64,000 nucleotides of DNA from Bursaphelenchus xylophilus (Eukaryota; Nematoda; Chromadorea; Rhabditida; Aphelenchoididae): positions 10,416,001-10,480,000 of the forward strand of contig CAJFCV020000002.1 of NCBI GenBank assembly GCA_904066235.2. Reading direction: 5' to 3'. Within the stretch, counting starts at the first letter, position 1. Each line of letters starts with the position of its first letter. Shown in pieces: positions 44,256-56,600 of the stretch. The position numbers and the translations under genes are program-made. The notes under the pieces were generated by a model. The model had not been told where the DNA came from, did no database searches, and saw only the letters and a list, made by a program, of their open reading frames with translations.

Positions 44256-44889
44256 CATTTACGGCGTTATTTTCCCGACAAAACATAAGCATTTGACTTT
44301 TTGATGCATTCCAAAAAAAGTTCATTTTCATAATCAAATTTCCGTTTTTTTACCACCAGAAGTCCCTCAACTTTATATCACTTTTTCTGTAGGGTCAAAA
44401 AATTTTTCTAGCTTTTTTGGCATTGGTTTTTCAGAATCAGTTTTTGTACCGAAATATAGCAAAAAAAATGAAAGTCCAGAACTTCTGTGACCACCTTCAA
44501 ATCCCTATTTTCCAGCTCAAAAAACTTTGTTTTCGAGTTCGAATCTTTTGATCTTTAGCTGCCAATTACTCACCCCACAGACCCGATCAAACCCATTTTT
44601 CGAAAACAACTTTTTCCTCGTTTTTCTGATTAGCAACTCGTTCATTGTTCGCCAGCGTGACCTATTACGCAATGGGGGCCATTTCTTCGTTGATCGAGTT
44701 TTTTTTCTTATTTATTTCGCCTTTGTTGTAAAAATCATATCAATGCCCGGCGGTGTGTAACAATATCTCCGTTGTAACTGTACTAAATGGCGAGAAAACA
44801 GTCGAGTTCTTTTCGTAATCATTATTTTAAAATTGTTTTTAGGGTGAGATCAGAAGAATGTTAAAATTCAATTTTTTAGAAGCTCACGG
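44256..44889. other. Gene-free unique sequence
   Basis: AT-rich DNA between the nested transposons and the next satellite. No ORF, repeat or RNA gene is recognisable. Confidence 0.4.
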
Positions 44890-45790
44890 TCGCACTGTGC
44901 GATCAGTTTTTATTGCACAGTGCAGTTTTTGTTTTTGGTGAGATTGCACAGTGCGGTTAAAGTTATGGTCAAAAAACGTATTTTAGGATTGAAAACGGGG
45001 AATTTTGAGGTCAGAGATATATTTTCCGAAGCTCATAGACATATTCTCACAGAACTGAGCAAGCGATTTTTAATTGCACAGTGCAGTTTTTGTTTTTGGG
45101 GTAATTGCACAGTGCGGTTGTAAGTATGGTCAAAAACGTATTTTAGGATTGAAAACAGGGCATTTTGACGCCAGAGATATATTTTCCAAAGCTGATAGAC
45201 ATACTTTCACAGAACTGAGCAAGCGATTTTTCATTGCACAGTGCAGTTTTTGTTCTTGGGGTGACTGCACAGTGCGGTTAAAGTTATCGTCAAAAAACGT
45301 ATTTTAAGATTGGGAACAGTGAATTTTGAGGCCAGAGATATGTTTTCCGAGGCTCATAAACATGTTCTAACAGCACTGAGCAAGCAACTTTTCATCGCAC
45401 AGTGCATAATTTCAAAGTTGAAAAGCTCGCACAGTGCAGTTTTTATTTTTGAGGAGATTGCACAGTGCGGTTAAAGTAATGTTCAAAAATCGTATTTTAG
45501 GATAGAAAACAGAGCATTTCGAAATCGGAAATATATTTTCCGAGACTCATAATCATGTTCTAACTGCACTGAGCAAGCAATTTTTCATCGCACAGTGCAA
45601 AATTTCCAACTTGGAAAACTCGCACAGTGCGGCGGAAAAATGTTTGCAAACCGCATTTTACGGTAAAATAACGCTTGAAAATTATGTATATCATACTGGC
45701 TAGGGACTTTTTTGTTGTGGGTAGCTTAAAATTAGGTTTAATTTTCAACGCACAGTGCAAATTTTGGCTTCAGAAATTTTGCACTGTGCG
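44890..45790. repeat. GCACNGTGC satellite, about 160-bp period
   Basis: Sites of the form gattgcacagtgcggttaaag fall at 44946, 45107, 45267, 45460 and 45622: steps 161, 160, 193 (one extra about 30-bp piece) and 162. Spacers contain aaaaacgtattttaggatt and agatatattttccgaagctc. Unrelated in spacer to the other arrays. Confidence 0.88.
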
Positions 45791-46340
45791 AAATCAAACA
45801 TTGCTCTGTCGCTCCCTCAAGATTTGTAGTATGTAGTGGCTATCAGAAAATGTATTTTTTTGCTTTTAGCATTCCATTCTTCAGCTCAGCGCAATGAAAT
45901 TCCCTTTACCGTTTCTTATTTTATTTTTTTTTTCATTCTGCACGGAGCGCCGTAAAATCAAATTGAATGTAGCAAAAAAAGGGCTTCAAGAGAGATGTTG
46001 ATGTACCCGTTGTGCTGATCCGTTACGAAAACCCTTTCTCGTTAACCCAAAAATCCGCGCTCCACATGCCTTGAGGGCATCCAATTTCTCATTCATTTTT
46101 CTTCTCGTCATTTTCGTTTTCAAGCCGGCGTAAGTTGCGGGATTCGGTTTTCCGGTTCGAGAATTTTCGGTTGACACAAAAACCGTTCGACACTTTTTTC
46201 GAAGTAATTTTCGCGTTTTCCGCCACCAAAATTTGCAATCCACTGAAAGGATTAGTAATCAAATCCGCCGCAAAATGGCGGTGGAATGTTGCAGGTGAAA
46301 TTTTTGAGCATTTAACGATGAGAACGGGATAAAAATTTTG
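45791..46340. other. Non-repetitive block with a short open frame
   Basis: After a TTTTAG acceptor-like site, an ATG at 45894 opens 35 codons to 46001. It begins with a hydrophobic run (MKFPLPFLILFFFSFC), like a secreted peptide. A minus-strand frame (46243-45986) overlaps. Neither has a recognisable relative, and the block may simply be unique intergenic DNA. Confidence 0.25.
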
Positions 46341-47310
46341 TTGCACCGTGCAATGAGGGAAAGTGAAAAAACTGCACAGTGCAAGAAAAATTTTGGTAAA
46401 ATACGGATAGAAATGAAGTCACAGAAGTTTTAGTAGACTTTATTAATTAGTGATTTAGACGTTTTGAAACTTTTGCAGGACAAAATAGACTATTTTTCAC
46501 TATAGTTCAAAGCGTTTTATGAATAAAAAAGTTTTGCACGGTGCAGTAAAGTCATTGGTTAAATTTGCACTGTGCAGAGGAATCTTTGGTAAAATACGTG
46601 ATCGTATTGATCTATTTCTAATGTTTGCTTCCATAAATGACATTATCCAGTCATTGCACAGTGCGTATTTTTGGCGAAAATTCCGCACAGTGCAGAGCAA
46701 TGTTTGGCAAAATACGGAATTGTATAAAAGCATACATATCCTAAAATCAAATCAGTTCAGCATAGTAGACGTATTTCTAAAATTTCAATCCATATTTGAC
46801 ATTATCCTGTCATTGCACGGTGCATTTTTGTTGGTCGAAAATTCTGCACAGTGCAGAAGAAGTTTGGTAAAATACGAGATTGTAGAGGTTGTCACATATC
46901 CTAAATTAACTCTGTTCAGTGTAACAGATCTATTTCTAAAATTTTTATCCATATTTAACATTATCCTGTCATTGCACAGTGCAATTTTATTTGTCGAAAA
47001 TTTCGCACAGTGCAGACAAATGTTTCGTAAAATACGGGGTAAGCTTGTCGCTTTTCAGTGTAGCATACCTATTTATAAAATTTCAATCCATATTTGACAT
47101 TATCATGTCATTGCACAGTGCATTTTTTGGTCGAAAATTTTGCACTGTGCAGAAGAAGTTTGGTAAAATACGAGATTGTAGAGGTTGTCACATATCCTAA
47201 ATTAAGTCTATTCAGTGTAACAGATCTTTTTCTAAAATTTCAGTCCATATTTGACATTATCCTGTCGTTGCACAGTGCATTTTTGTCGGTCGAAAATTCT
47301 GCACAGTGCA
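46340..47310. repeat. GCACNGTGC satellite, about 160-bp period, each unit with GTAAAATACG
   Basis: Equivalent sites at 46567, 46685, 46846, 47005, 47142 and 47301; full-length steps are 159-161 and two are shortened (118, 137). Units read tctgcacagtgcagaagaag, tttggtaaaatacgag, atttctaaaatttcaatcc and gacattatcctgtcattgc. The GTAAAATACG 10-mer is built into the unit. Confidence 0.9.
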
Positions 47311-50300
47311 GTAAAACATTTTTTTCAAAGCTTTGAACTCTCACGGAAAAGCTTTAGAATCCCGCCGAAAAGTCCTTGAACACCATTTTTCCCCCATTCT
47401 TCCTCGTTTTTTCATTGTTTTGACTCAAATTTCGAGAGCGGCGTCTCACTTTTTGGTCAGAGATCTTCTCTTCCCGGAGACGGGAAGAGGCTACTGGCAA
47501 AGAGGAAAGCTTTCTAAATTTGGTTAAAATTGAGAAAAAAGGCGAATAAAAGACTAAAAAAAAAGATTTGGCTCTTGCACAGTGCAGTGGGCTAAATTTA
47601 AAAAACTGCACAGTGCGGTTGATTTTCAATAAAAAAATCTTGTTTTCGGCTGCTGAAATAGATTTTTTTAGGTTGATTTTGATATACACTGGGCTATTAT
47701 AGCAATGTTTGTGTGTACTATTGACTTTTTGGACTTTAAATCCCGAAAAATCCACTTTTTCCCACATTTTTTCCATATGTTTTACGTACATTTCGAACCC
47801 ATAACTTCAAGTTTTGGTGGGAAAAAGGTCAATAGCCGCTAATCAGCGCCCAGTTTAAGATGTCTATCCGAATGTTTTGAACAAAATTTAATATGTTTTC
47901 GGTCTGTTTTTGTCTTATTATTAGAGGAGTCTTAAAAGGTGAAGCAGGTTCAAAGACGCCCAAAACGACGGCTTTCGGCTGGCGAATTTCGGGTCATCGG
48001 TTTTGATTTTGACTAATTTGGAGGCGAAATAAATTTTGCGGGTTGTGGCGCGGTGATTTTTAGTCGGAAAATTGGAGGTTTTGAGGTGGGAGTTGGGGGG
48101 TTTTAGAGGAAATAAAATCTTTAAAAAGTGATTTTTTAGTGGAATGACGTCATTTTTTGGAGTTTTTAAGTAATTTAAAATATAGTCTGGCCCGTTTTTT
48201 ACGATTTTTTGGACAGTGTGGTAGTCGAATATTACAATTTTTTTATATTTTTTTGCACAGTGCAGGTGAATTTTTAATTGTAAAATGTCTATTTTGGACC
48301 GAAAATGACTTTTATATATATTATAATATAAATTTTTAATACAATACGTTCCATAAGAGACTAGAAAAAGACATAGCCGTATTTTACATTTTTTAAAAAA
48401 AAAGTTTTTTTTTGCACAATTTTTGAAATATTTTTTGTCTTTTTTCAAAATGATACAGAAAAAATCTAATCCGTATTTTACAAATTTTTTTTGCTATCCT
48501 AAAAAAAATTAATTATTTTTATTTTCAGCAAAAATTTCAAATTAATTAAAAAATCTATTCCGCACAGTGCAAAAAATGAAAAATCCATTTGACCTTTGCT
48601 AAAAAAGTTTTACTCATATTACCCTTTCCATTGCAGAGCAATGTTCCGTCCAACTTCCCACTCCAAAATAATGCAATTCTAATATGTTGGAGAGGGCTTT
48701 TCTAGGTCAGTCTTTTCGAAAAACAGCCGAACAAAAATTTCGAAAAAATCCCCAATTCCAAATTTTCCGGATGCGAAAAAAACGCAACTGGTGGGCTTTT
48801 TAATTCCCTCCAGGCAGAGTTTTGATCAACAATATGAGAAGAGAGAAGTGGGAGGCTCATTTTTTGGGAAAAGAATGGAAAAAGTTTTGAAATTTTAAAC
48901 GTTTCGGGACTTTTTGGGGGTTTGCACTCTGCAAATGAAATTTTGGCTTTTTTAAAGAATAGAAGGGATTTATGGAATGCCAAGAAGGTTTGTTATGTTT
49001 TCTAGGGCATTTTAGGAAGTTTCTAATTGCTGTTTTTTGTTTTTAAGTCTGCACTGTGCGAGCTTTTTTAATTCTTAGTTTTGCACTGTGCAAGTAAACT
49101 TTTGGCGTTTTGTTTGAAAAAAGAAGGATTTTTGGAATGCCAAAGAGGTTTTTTATGGTTGTTAGGGCATTTTACGATCATTCAAATCTTTGTTTTTTGT
49201 TTTTAAGTCTGCACTGTGCGAGTTTCTTGAATTTTTATTTTTGCACTGTGCACGAATTTTTTTCAAATTTTTTTGAAAATTTTCAAATATGTTTGGGGTT
49301 TTAAAAAGTGTCATGTGTATTCAGATGGCATATTAAACAATTTTAAAATTTTATGGTAGTGGTTTCTTGCACTGTGCAATTTTTTAAGATTTTTTATTTT
49401 CCGCACAGTGCAGTCAAATTTGATATTTAAAAACAACAAAAAATGAGTTCTAATCCTAGCTTGCGGCATCGGAAAGCAATTTTAAGTCGGATTAGAGCTT
49501 ATTTAACGTAATTTTACTCAATATTTCTATTGCACAGTGCAATTTTTTAAGCTTTTTATTTTTTCGCACAGTGCAATCGATTTTTTTCTTTTTACACTGT
49601 GCGTTTCTCGAAAATTCAAAAATTCTGTGCAGTGTAAAAATGAAAAATAAATTAATTTTTTTTTTTCAAATTGAACACTCAAAATCACCAACAAAACTCA
49701 AAAAAATAAGAAAAAAATAAAAATATTTTTTCGCTCCAAACGATTTCCCAATAATTTTGCGAGGCCCGTTTGACCTTACATCGGAAATCAAGAAGCTCTT
49801 TTCCATGCCTCCCACTTCTCGAAAAATGTTCCGTCTTTTTTGGGTTTCGTGTTTTCGAATCACGCGCACCTCTTTCTTTGTTTTCCTTGACTGTTTTGAC
49901 GACCAGTTTATCCGACTTTCCTTTGGATTACATGCCGCTCATCTCCTAATTACCTTACTCTCATTTTTCCGGGTTCTTCCTTGACGAATTTTCGAACTTT
50001 TTGGTCTGCAAATTTCGCACAGTGCGGAAGTTTTTGTTTTCGATTTTTCGCACGGTGCAGCAAATTTTGTTGATTTTTGCGATGCACTAAAGGATAATTG
50101 GACTCTGCACAGTGCAACAGCGACAATTTTTTTTGAATCATCCTTCGCACTGTGCAAAATTTTGACTTTTTTTATTTTTTGCACAGTGCAATTTTTTCGA
50201 TCTCGAAATTTTGCACTGTGCGATCGATTTCATGGATTCTTGCAAAATGCGATGAAAAAAATACATAATGCACTGTGCAACGGTGACAATTTTTTTGAAA

Positions 50301-50659
50301 TTTTTCATGCACTGTGCGAAATTTTGAGTCTTTTATTTTTCGCACAGTGCAGTCAAGTTTATGGATTTTTTTGATGATTTTAGTTATTTTGAATATTGAA
50401 AGCTTTATTTTAGGAACGCAGACCCTAGAATAGCCGTATTTTACCCCTGAATTTTAATATTTTTGAGATTTTTTACCTTATTTTTGCATTTTTTTGTCAA
50501 AAAATCAAGACTTTTTCTATTTTTTTGTCTTGAGAATTCAAATTACCGTATTTTACCTTGTTTGCCATTTTGATTTTCCGCGATATATTTTCCAAATTTC
50601 CCCAAAAAAATCTCATTTTTCTTAATTCCTCAAATTTCAGCGGGTGTTTTTTCGGAATC
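47311..50659. other. Intergenic region upstream of the acyltransferase
   Basis: Holds scattered GCACNGTGC sites (47577, 47606, 48256, 48562) and two irregular clusters: about 48930-49640 (units with ttttgtttttaagtctgcac and ggaatgccaa-aggtttttta) and 50010-50355. About 49740-49985 is non-repetitive and may be the distal promoter. A TTTCAG acceptor at 50640 precedes the start codon. No other gene is seen. Confidence 0.5.
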
Positions 50660-53600
50660 ATGCGGAGATCAACTTGGGCGCGAATAAGCCCATTGATATT
50701 GTTACTTGTTTTCCTTCACAATTCCCATGCCGCCACGGTCATCTCGTACCCAGAGCATCAGGTGTGGTCCTATCTCAGGGAGGTGCCCAGGTCGAATGTG
50801 TCGGCCAAATGCGCCAGTTCGTTGGATAAGGTGAGATATTTGTGCTTGAAATTAAAGTTTTTTTAAAAAAAAATGCGGTTTATGACATTATTTTTGGTAA
50901 AAGTTCCTTATTTTGGCCACAACTTATAGCTTTGCGGAAACTGGTCGGAATTAGCCCAAATTTAGCGTGCACGCTCAATTCATCGTTGTCAATGCCCGGA
51001 CAGTGGATTTAGTTAGTGAGGTACCTTCTTTTTTACGTACCACCTTACCCTTCAAAAACGGCTGCAGCCTGTGATTTTACACTTTATACGATGAAACATG
51101 TCCGGAACTAAACTTATTGCCTCCGTATGGAACTAAATGAGTCGTCACAGCCTTCGTAGGTACCCTCAAAACTATAGAGCTATTATAGTAATTCAGTGAA
51201 AGCAAGGTCGAAGCGTTTTTTCCTAACTTTAGTGCCCAAGCTTGGGCGCAGTTCGCGGAGTAGCTTTGTTGTGGCCAAAATAATTGCCTTATTTTTATAT
51301 TTTTTGCAAAAATTTTGAAAAATCAAAATTTTGAAAATTTAATTATTTGACAATTTAAAAAAATATCATCAGTCTGTCGGGAAAATAATGAGCACTATGT
51401 CGCAGCAAAAGTCGCATCGCCGCCGAGAAAATGAATCGTATCCCGGAAAATTTGCTTTTAACTCGCGATTAGCACAGAAACATTGTGTTCATTATTTTCC
51501 CGACAGATTTATGATTAAATTAGGCTAAAAAGGTAAAATACGATTTCTTGAATTTATTCTGATTTTTAGTCTCTTTTTCAGCTCAATTTTTGCCATCAAC
51601 GGCTAAAAATTATAAAAACGATTTTTTTTATTTTTATTTTTTTCGATTTTTGACAAATTTGGTATTCCTAAATGAGGTTCAGAGTAAAATACCAGGCAAA
51701 ATTAGTTTGATATTGAAATATAGGTCGTTTTTTGGCGTCCGAATTTTTTTTATATTTTTTTTTTGACCTTTCATTTTTTTGCTAGTTTGACTAAAACAGT
51801 TATTAAAAAAAGAAGTGTAAAATACGTTGCAGTTTGGACACTCTTCAAAATTATTAAAAAGAGATCTAAACACAGACTTTTTCAATTTTCCTATTATTTG
51901 TCTTTTTTTATGAAATTTTTAAAAGTTTTTTTCCGTCTAGCCATTTTTTCACCTCCGAAATACCGATCCTAGACTACACAACTCTCCCAATTTTGCTTCA
52001 TCTCTGTCGTATTCGCGGTTCAGACAATAATTTTGTTTTTCGAATTCCGTCTGACCGTTAAGCCGCGCTGTCAATCATTAATTATTTGTTTTGTCAACGG
52101 CTGATCGGAATTTCGATAACTACTTGGCTAGAGAACATGTATTTTATCAACACTTTTTTATTGCATTTCAAAATAACGAAGTGACGTTATGAAATTATAA
52201 CGAAAAATTGCACAGTGCAGTAAAAAAATTAAAATAAAAAAAAGATAAATTTCAATGTGAATTAAAAAAAATTTTTTTTTGCATATATAAAGTTTTTAAG
52301 CTGTAAAAAAATTGTTAAATTTCATTTTTAAAATTTTCCGCACAGTGCGGCGAAATTAGAGATTTTAATTTTTTGCACTGTGCAATGCAAAAATAAGACC
52401 AAAAATGGGGTTGCACTGTGCGGACTTGAGAAAAATTATTTTCCACGATGATCTTTGAGCATTCAGAAGGAAATTTACTACCTTTCATTTTTGCAAACTC
52501 CGCACAGTGCGACAAATCAGTGATATGAAATTTCTGCACGGTGCAATGGAAAAAAAGACCAAAAATGTTGATTGCACTGTGCTAAATTGAAATTTATTGT
52601 TTTTAAAATACGGCGATGCATCACATTTATAATATAAACTTTGATTTTTATAAAATTTTTTCGCAGGGTTTGGGAAAGACATTGGAATGCTTGCTGCACT
52701 GTGCAGTGCAAAAATAAGCCTAAAATTTGGGTTGCACAGTGCAAAAGTAGATTTTTTTTGTCATTGATTTTGCACTGTGCAAAAATACAAATTGCAGTAA
52801 AAAAATAAAAAAAAATAAAAAAAAATTTAAAAAATTAAAAAAAAAAAAAAATAGAAAAAAAAATTTTTTTTAAATTTTTTCAAAATTAATTTCGAAATCC
52901 TTTCAGGAAAAAGGCAAAATAAAAAATAGAAATAAAAAAAAATAAAAAATATACAAAAAATAGAAAAAATTTTTTTAAATTTTTTCAAAACTAATTTCCA
53001 AATCTCTTCAGGTCGAGACCTACCTTAGCGACAAATCCACATTAGAAGCTCAACGCTCCTTCTATTCGCAGTCCTTCGGTACCGGCGATGCCACCCAATT
53101 CACATCCCGAGACCAGGACCGATGGATTTATCGGGCCTTCGAATGTCTTCAGGCTGCTGGGGAGACCGCGTACAGTGCCTCGCAATACCCCCTGCACTAT
53201 TGTTATGGGTTCAACAATGAGAAACGGGAGACTGCGTATGGGATTTGCATTCCAAGCACTTGCGCCAATGATCGGCAATTGGTGAGTTGAAGACTTTTTT
53301 AATTTTTTTTTTTTATTTTGAACGTTTTACGTGGTTTTCAAAAATTTTTTTGAATTTTTTTTATTTTTTTTTGATTTCTTGGGAGTTTGAAAAAGATTTT
53401 AGGGATCGTAAAAAAATAATTTTTTTTCAAAAGTTTTTATGAAAATTGTAACAATTTTTTCAAAGTTTTTTGAATATGACTAAAAAAGTCATTTTTACAC
53501 GGCATCTCGTATTTTACAAATTTCAAAAAAAAATTTTTTTTTGAAAGGTTACATAAAAAAAATCATCTTTTCGCGTATTTTACAAAATAAACTAATTTGC

Positions 53601-56600
53601 CACATTATTTTTTTTTTATTTTTACTTTTTAACAACATTATCCATATTTTACCATCCTTTTTTTATATTTCTCTCTTTTTCAACTTCGTTTTTTCAGCTT
53701 CTAAAAGAATGGCAAAAGTCCGCCTCCAAAGGAGAGGACGATTTGTCCTTGGACTATGAGGATTGCACAAAATCCCGGCATGCCACTCAATGGTACCAAC
53801 AGATCGTCCCATTGGTCCAATTTTCTTCCGACATTTTCCTTTTCACATTGGCTGGTCTGGCAACGCTGTACCATATCAAAAAGGGAGACAAGGCAAAGTG
53901 AGTTAAAAAAAAAAAAAATAAAAAATCCTGTAAATTTTCAGCCAAAATTATATCAAAATCAAAAAAAAGAATTTTAATTTCTGATTAAAAACTCTGTATT
54001 ATTCATGAAATTACAAGGTAAAACTGCCATTCATACCCTAGAAAATTCCAATCTAACAGGGGAAGAACTCCAAGTGCGACGCTCAGATTTTCTTTAAATT
54101 TTGCACACATGTCGGGTATGGACCAAATATCAATTCCTGAAAGTTTTAGCTCGCGCTTTCCGGGCGCCGCCGAGATATCGAACGATTTTTGCCGCCGAGA
54201 GAGCACGCTAAACGTGGAGAGCGGTCAGAGAGAAAAGCGCTTTTTGGCCATAACTTTGGCAGTTTCGTGCGGAAAAATTTAATTTTTTGTACTAGGCGGG
54301 CCAAAAAGTCTTGACATGTTTTCGCACCGTGCGGGCGCATGAATTCGGTGTCGCGACGAGGTGTCGCGCGATAAAACCTTTGGCGGGGTGCGAATGAAGA
54401 ACGCACTGTGCGTTGTTTCCCCCTTTCAAAACAATCTTTTTTGCACTGTGCGGTGTCGCATTGCACCGTAAATTTTTCTTGTCGCCGCGCGACAAATTGC
54501 ATGCACGACGGCGCACTGTGCAGACATGTCAAGACTTTTTGGCCCGCCTAGTACAGTAGAAGTAGGCATGAAAATTTTCGTGCCGAAATTCGGCAAAAAG
54601 TCCTAAATTTTGGCCGACTTTCGATCTAAAAATCTGGGTTGTTTCTGCAAAGCGCGACCTAGCATTCTCGCATATATCTTACAAAAAATTATTCTAAATT
54701 TGTGCCAAGTTTCATCAAAATCTGAGCGTCGCACTTGAAGTACTTCCCCTGTAAATAAAAAAGAATAATGATTTTTGTAACCATCTCCTTCCAGATCAAT
54801 CGAAACCCAATTCCTCTTGGCCTTTTCGCTCAAGAAGAACCTCAAAAAGCTGGTCCAAATGCCCAAGGACGCCCAGTCCACGATCACCTGCATGTTCGGC
54901 CTCCGCTTTCTCTCCATGGTCTGGACGTTGGTCGGGCATTCCTTCATTTTTGTCCAAGCTTTCATCGAAAATGTGGACGAATTCAAAGACGATTTGGTGG
55001 ATAATTTCTGGAATCAAATCATCACCAACTTCACGCTGTCTGTTGATGTGTTTTTGGTTCTTTCTGGAACGCTGACGGCGTATTCGTGGTTCAAGAAATG
55101 GCAGAAAAATACGAGCGGTAAGGCATTACTCTTCTTCACAAGCTGGATTGAAAGTTTTCGGTATTTTTTATCTTGCGCAGTGCAGTGGAAAAAAAATTTC
55201 GATTTGCACAGTGCATTAGCAAAAATCTTGGCTTGCACAGTGCAGTAGACAGAATTTTTGAAATTGCACAGTGCGGAGAAAAATTTTAAAAAAATACTTT
55301 GATTTGCACAGTGCATTGGCAAAAATCTTGGCTTGCACAGTGCGGAAAAAAGAATTTTGATTTGCACAGTGCAGTGGAGAAAATTTTTTGGTTTGCACAG
55401 TGCGAAAAAAAATTTAAAAAAATACTTTGATTTGCACAGTGCATCGGTAAAAATCTTGGTTTGCACAGTGCGGAAAAAAGAACTTTGACTTGCACAGTGC
55501 AGTGGAGAAAAATTTTGTTTCGCACAGTGCATTCTCAAAAATTTTGGCTTGCACAGTGCGGAAAAAAGAATTTTGATTTGCACAGTGCAGTGGAGAAAAA
55601 TTTTTTTTTGCACAGTGCAGTAGACAGAATTTTTGAAATTGCACAGTGCGGAGAATGAGCTTTTATATTTGCACAGTGCAGTGGAGAAAATTTTTGTTTT
55701 GCACAGTGCATTGGCAAAAATCTTGGCTTGCACAGTGCGGAAAAAAGAATTTTGATTTGCACGGTGCAGTAGACAGAGTTTTTGAAATTGCACAGTGCGG
55801 AAAAAAGAATTTTGATTTGCACAGTGCAGTGGAGAACATTTTTTGGTTTGTACAGTGCGGATAATAAGCTTTTTTATTTGCACAGTGCAGTGGAGAACAT
55901 TTTTTGGTTTGCACAGTGCGGAGGATAAGCTTTTTTATTTGCACAGTGCGGAAAAAAGAATTTTGATTTGCACAGTGCAATACACAAAATTTTTGAAATT
56001 GCACAGTTTGGAGAAAAATTTTTAAAAAATACTTTGATTTGCACAGTGCATTGGTAAAAATCTTGGCTTGCACAGTGCGGAAAAAAGAATTTTGATTTGC
56101 ACGGTGCAGTAGACAGAGTTTTTGAAATTGCACAGTGCGGAGAATAAGCTTTTTAATTTGCACAGTGCAGTGGAGAAAATTTTTGGTTTGCACAGTGCAG
56201 TGGAGAAAAATCTTGGCTTGCACAGTGCGGAAAATAAGCTTTTTTATCTGCACAGTGCGGGAAAATGAATTTTGATTTGCACAGTGCAGTAGACAAAATT
56301 TTTGAAATTGCACAGTTCGGAGAAAAATTTTTAAAAAATACTTTGATTTGCACAGTAAAATGGAAAAAAAATTGTGAAATTGCACAGTGGACTGATTTTT
56401 TTTTTGATTTGCACAAAACAGAGGGTATTTCGTACGATCCTTCGCACAGTGCAATGGACTAATTTTTGAATTTACAGAATTTACAGAATGCACAGTGCAA
56501 AAGAAAAAAAAATTATTTTTTGCACAGTGAATTTGAAAAAAAAAATAAATTTTTTTCGCACTCTGCAATGGCATTTTTTTCTTTGTAAAATACGAGAAGG

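Noticed and set aside
43370..44300. Gly/Pro/Arg-rich open frames
   Set aside because: They come from the GGCCCGGCCC ends of the hAT-like element and are open on both strands for compositional reasons.
45894..46243. Short secreted-peptide ORF on plus and an 85-codon ORF on minus
   Set aside because: Both are short, overlap each other and lack supporting exons or family resemblance; noted only as part of a non-repetitive block.
55014..56574. Minus-strand open frames of 289 and 303 codons
   Set aside because: They translate the GCACAGTGC array in the acyltransferase intron and even run across a true exon on the other strand.
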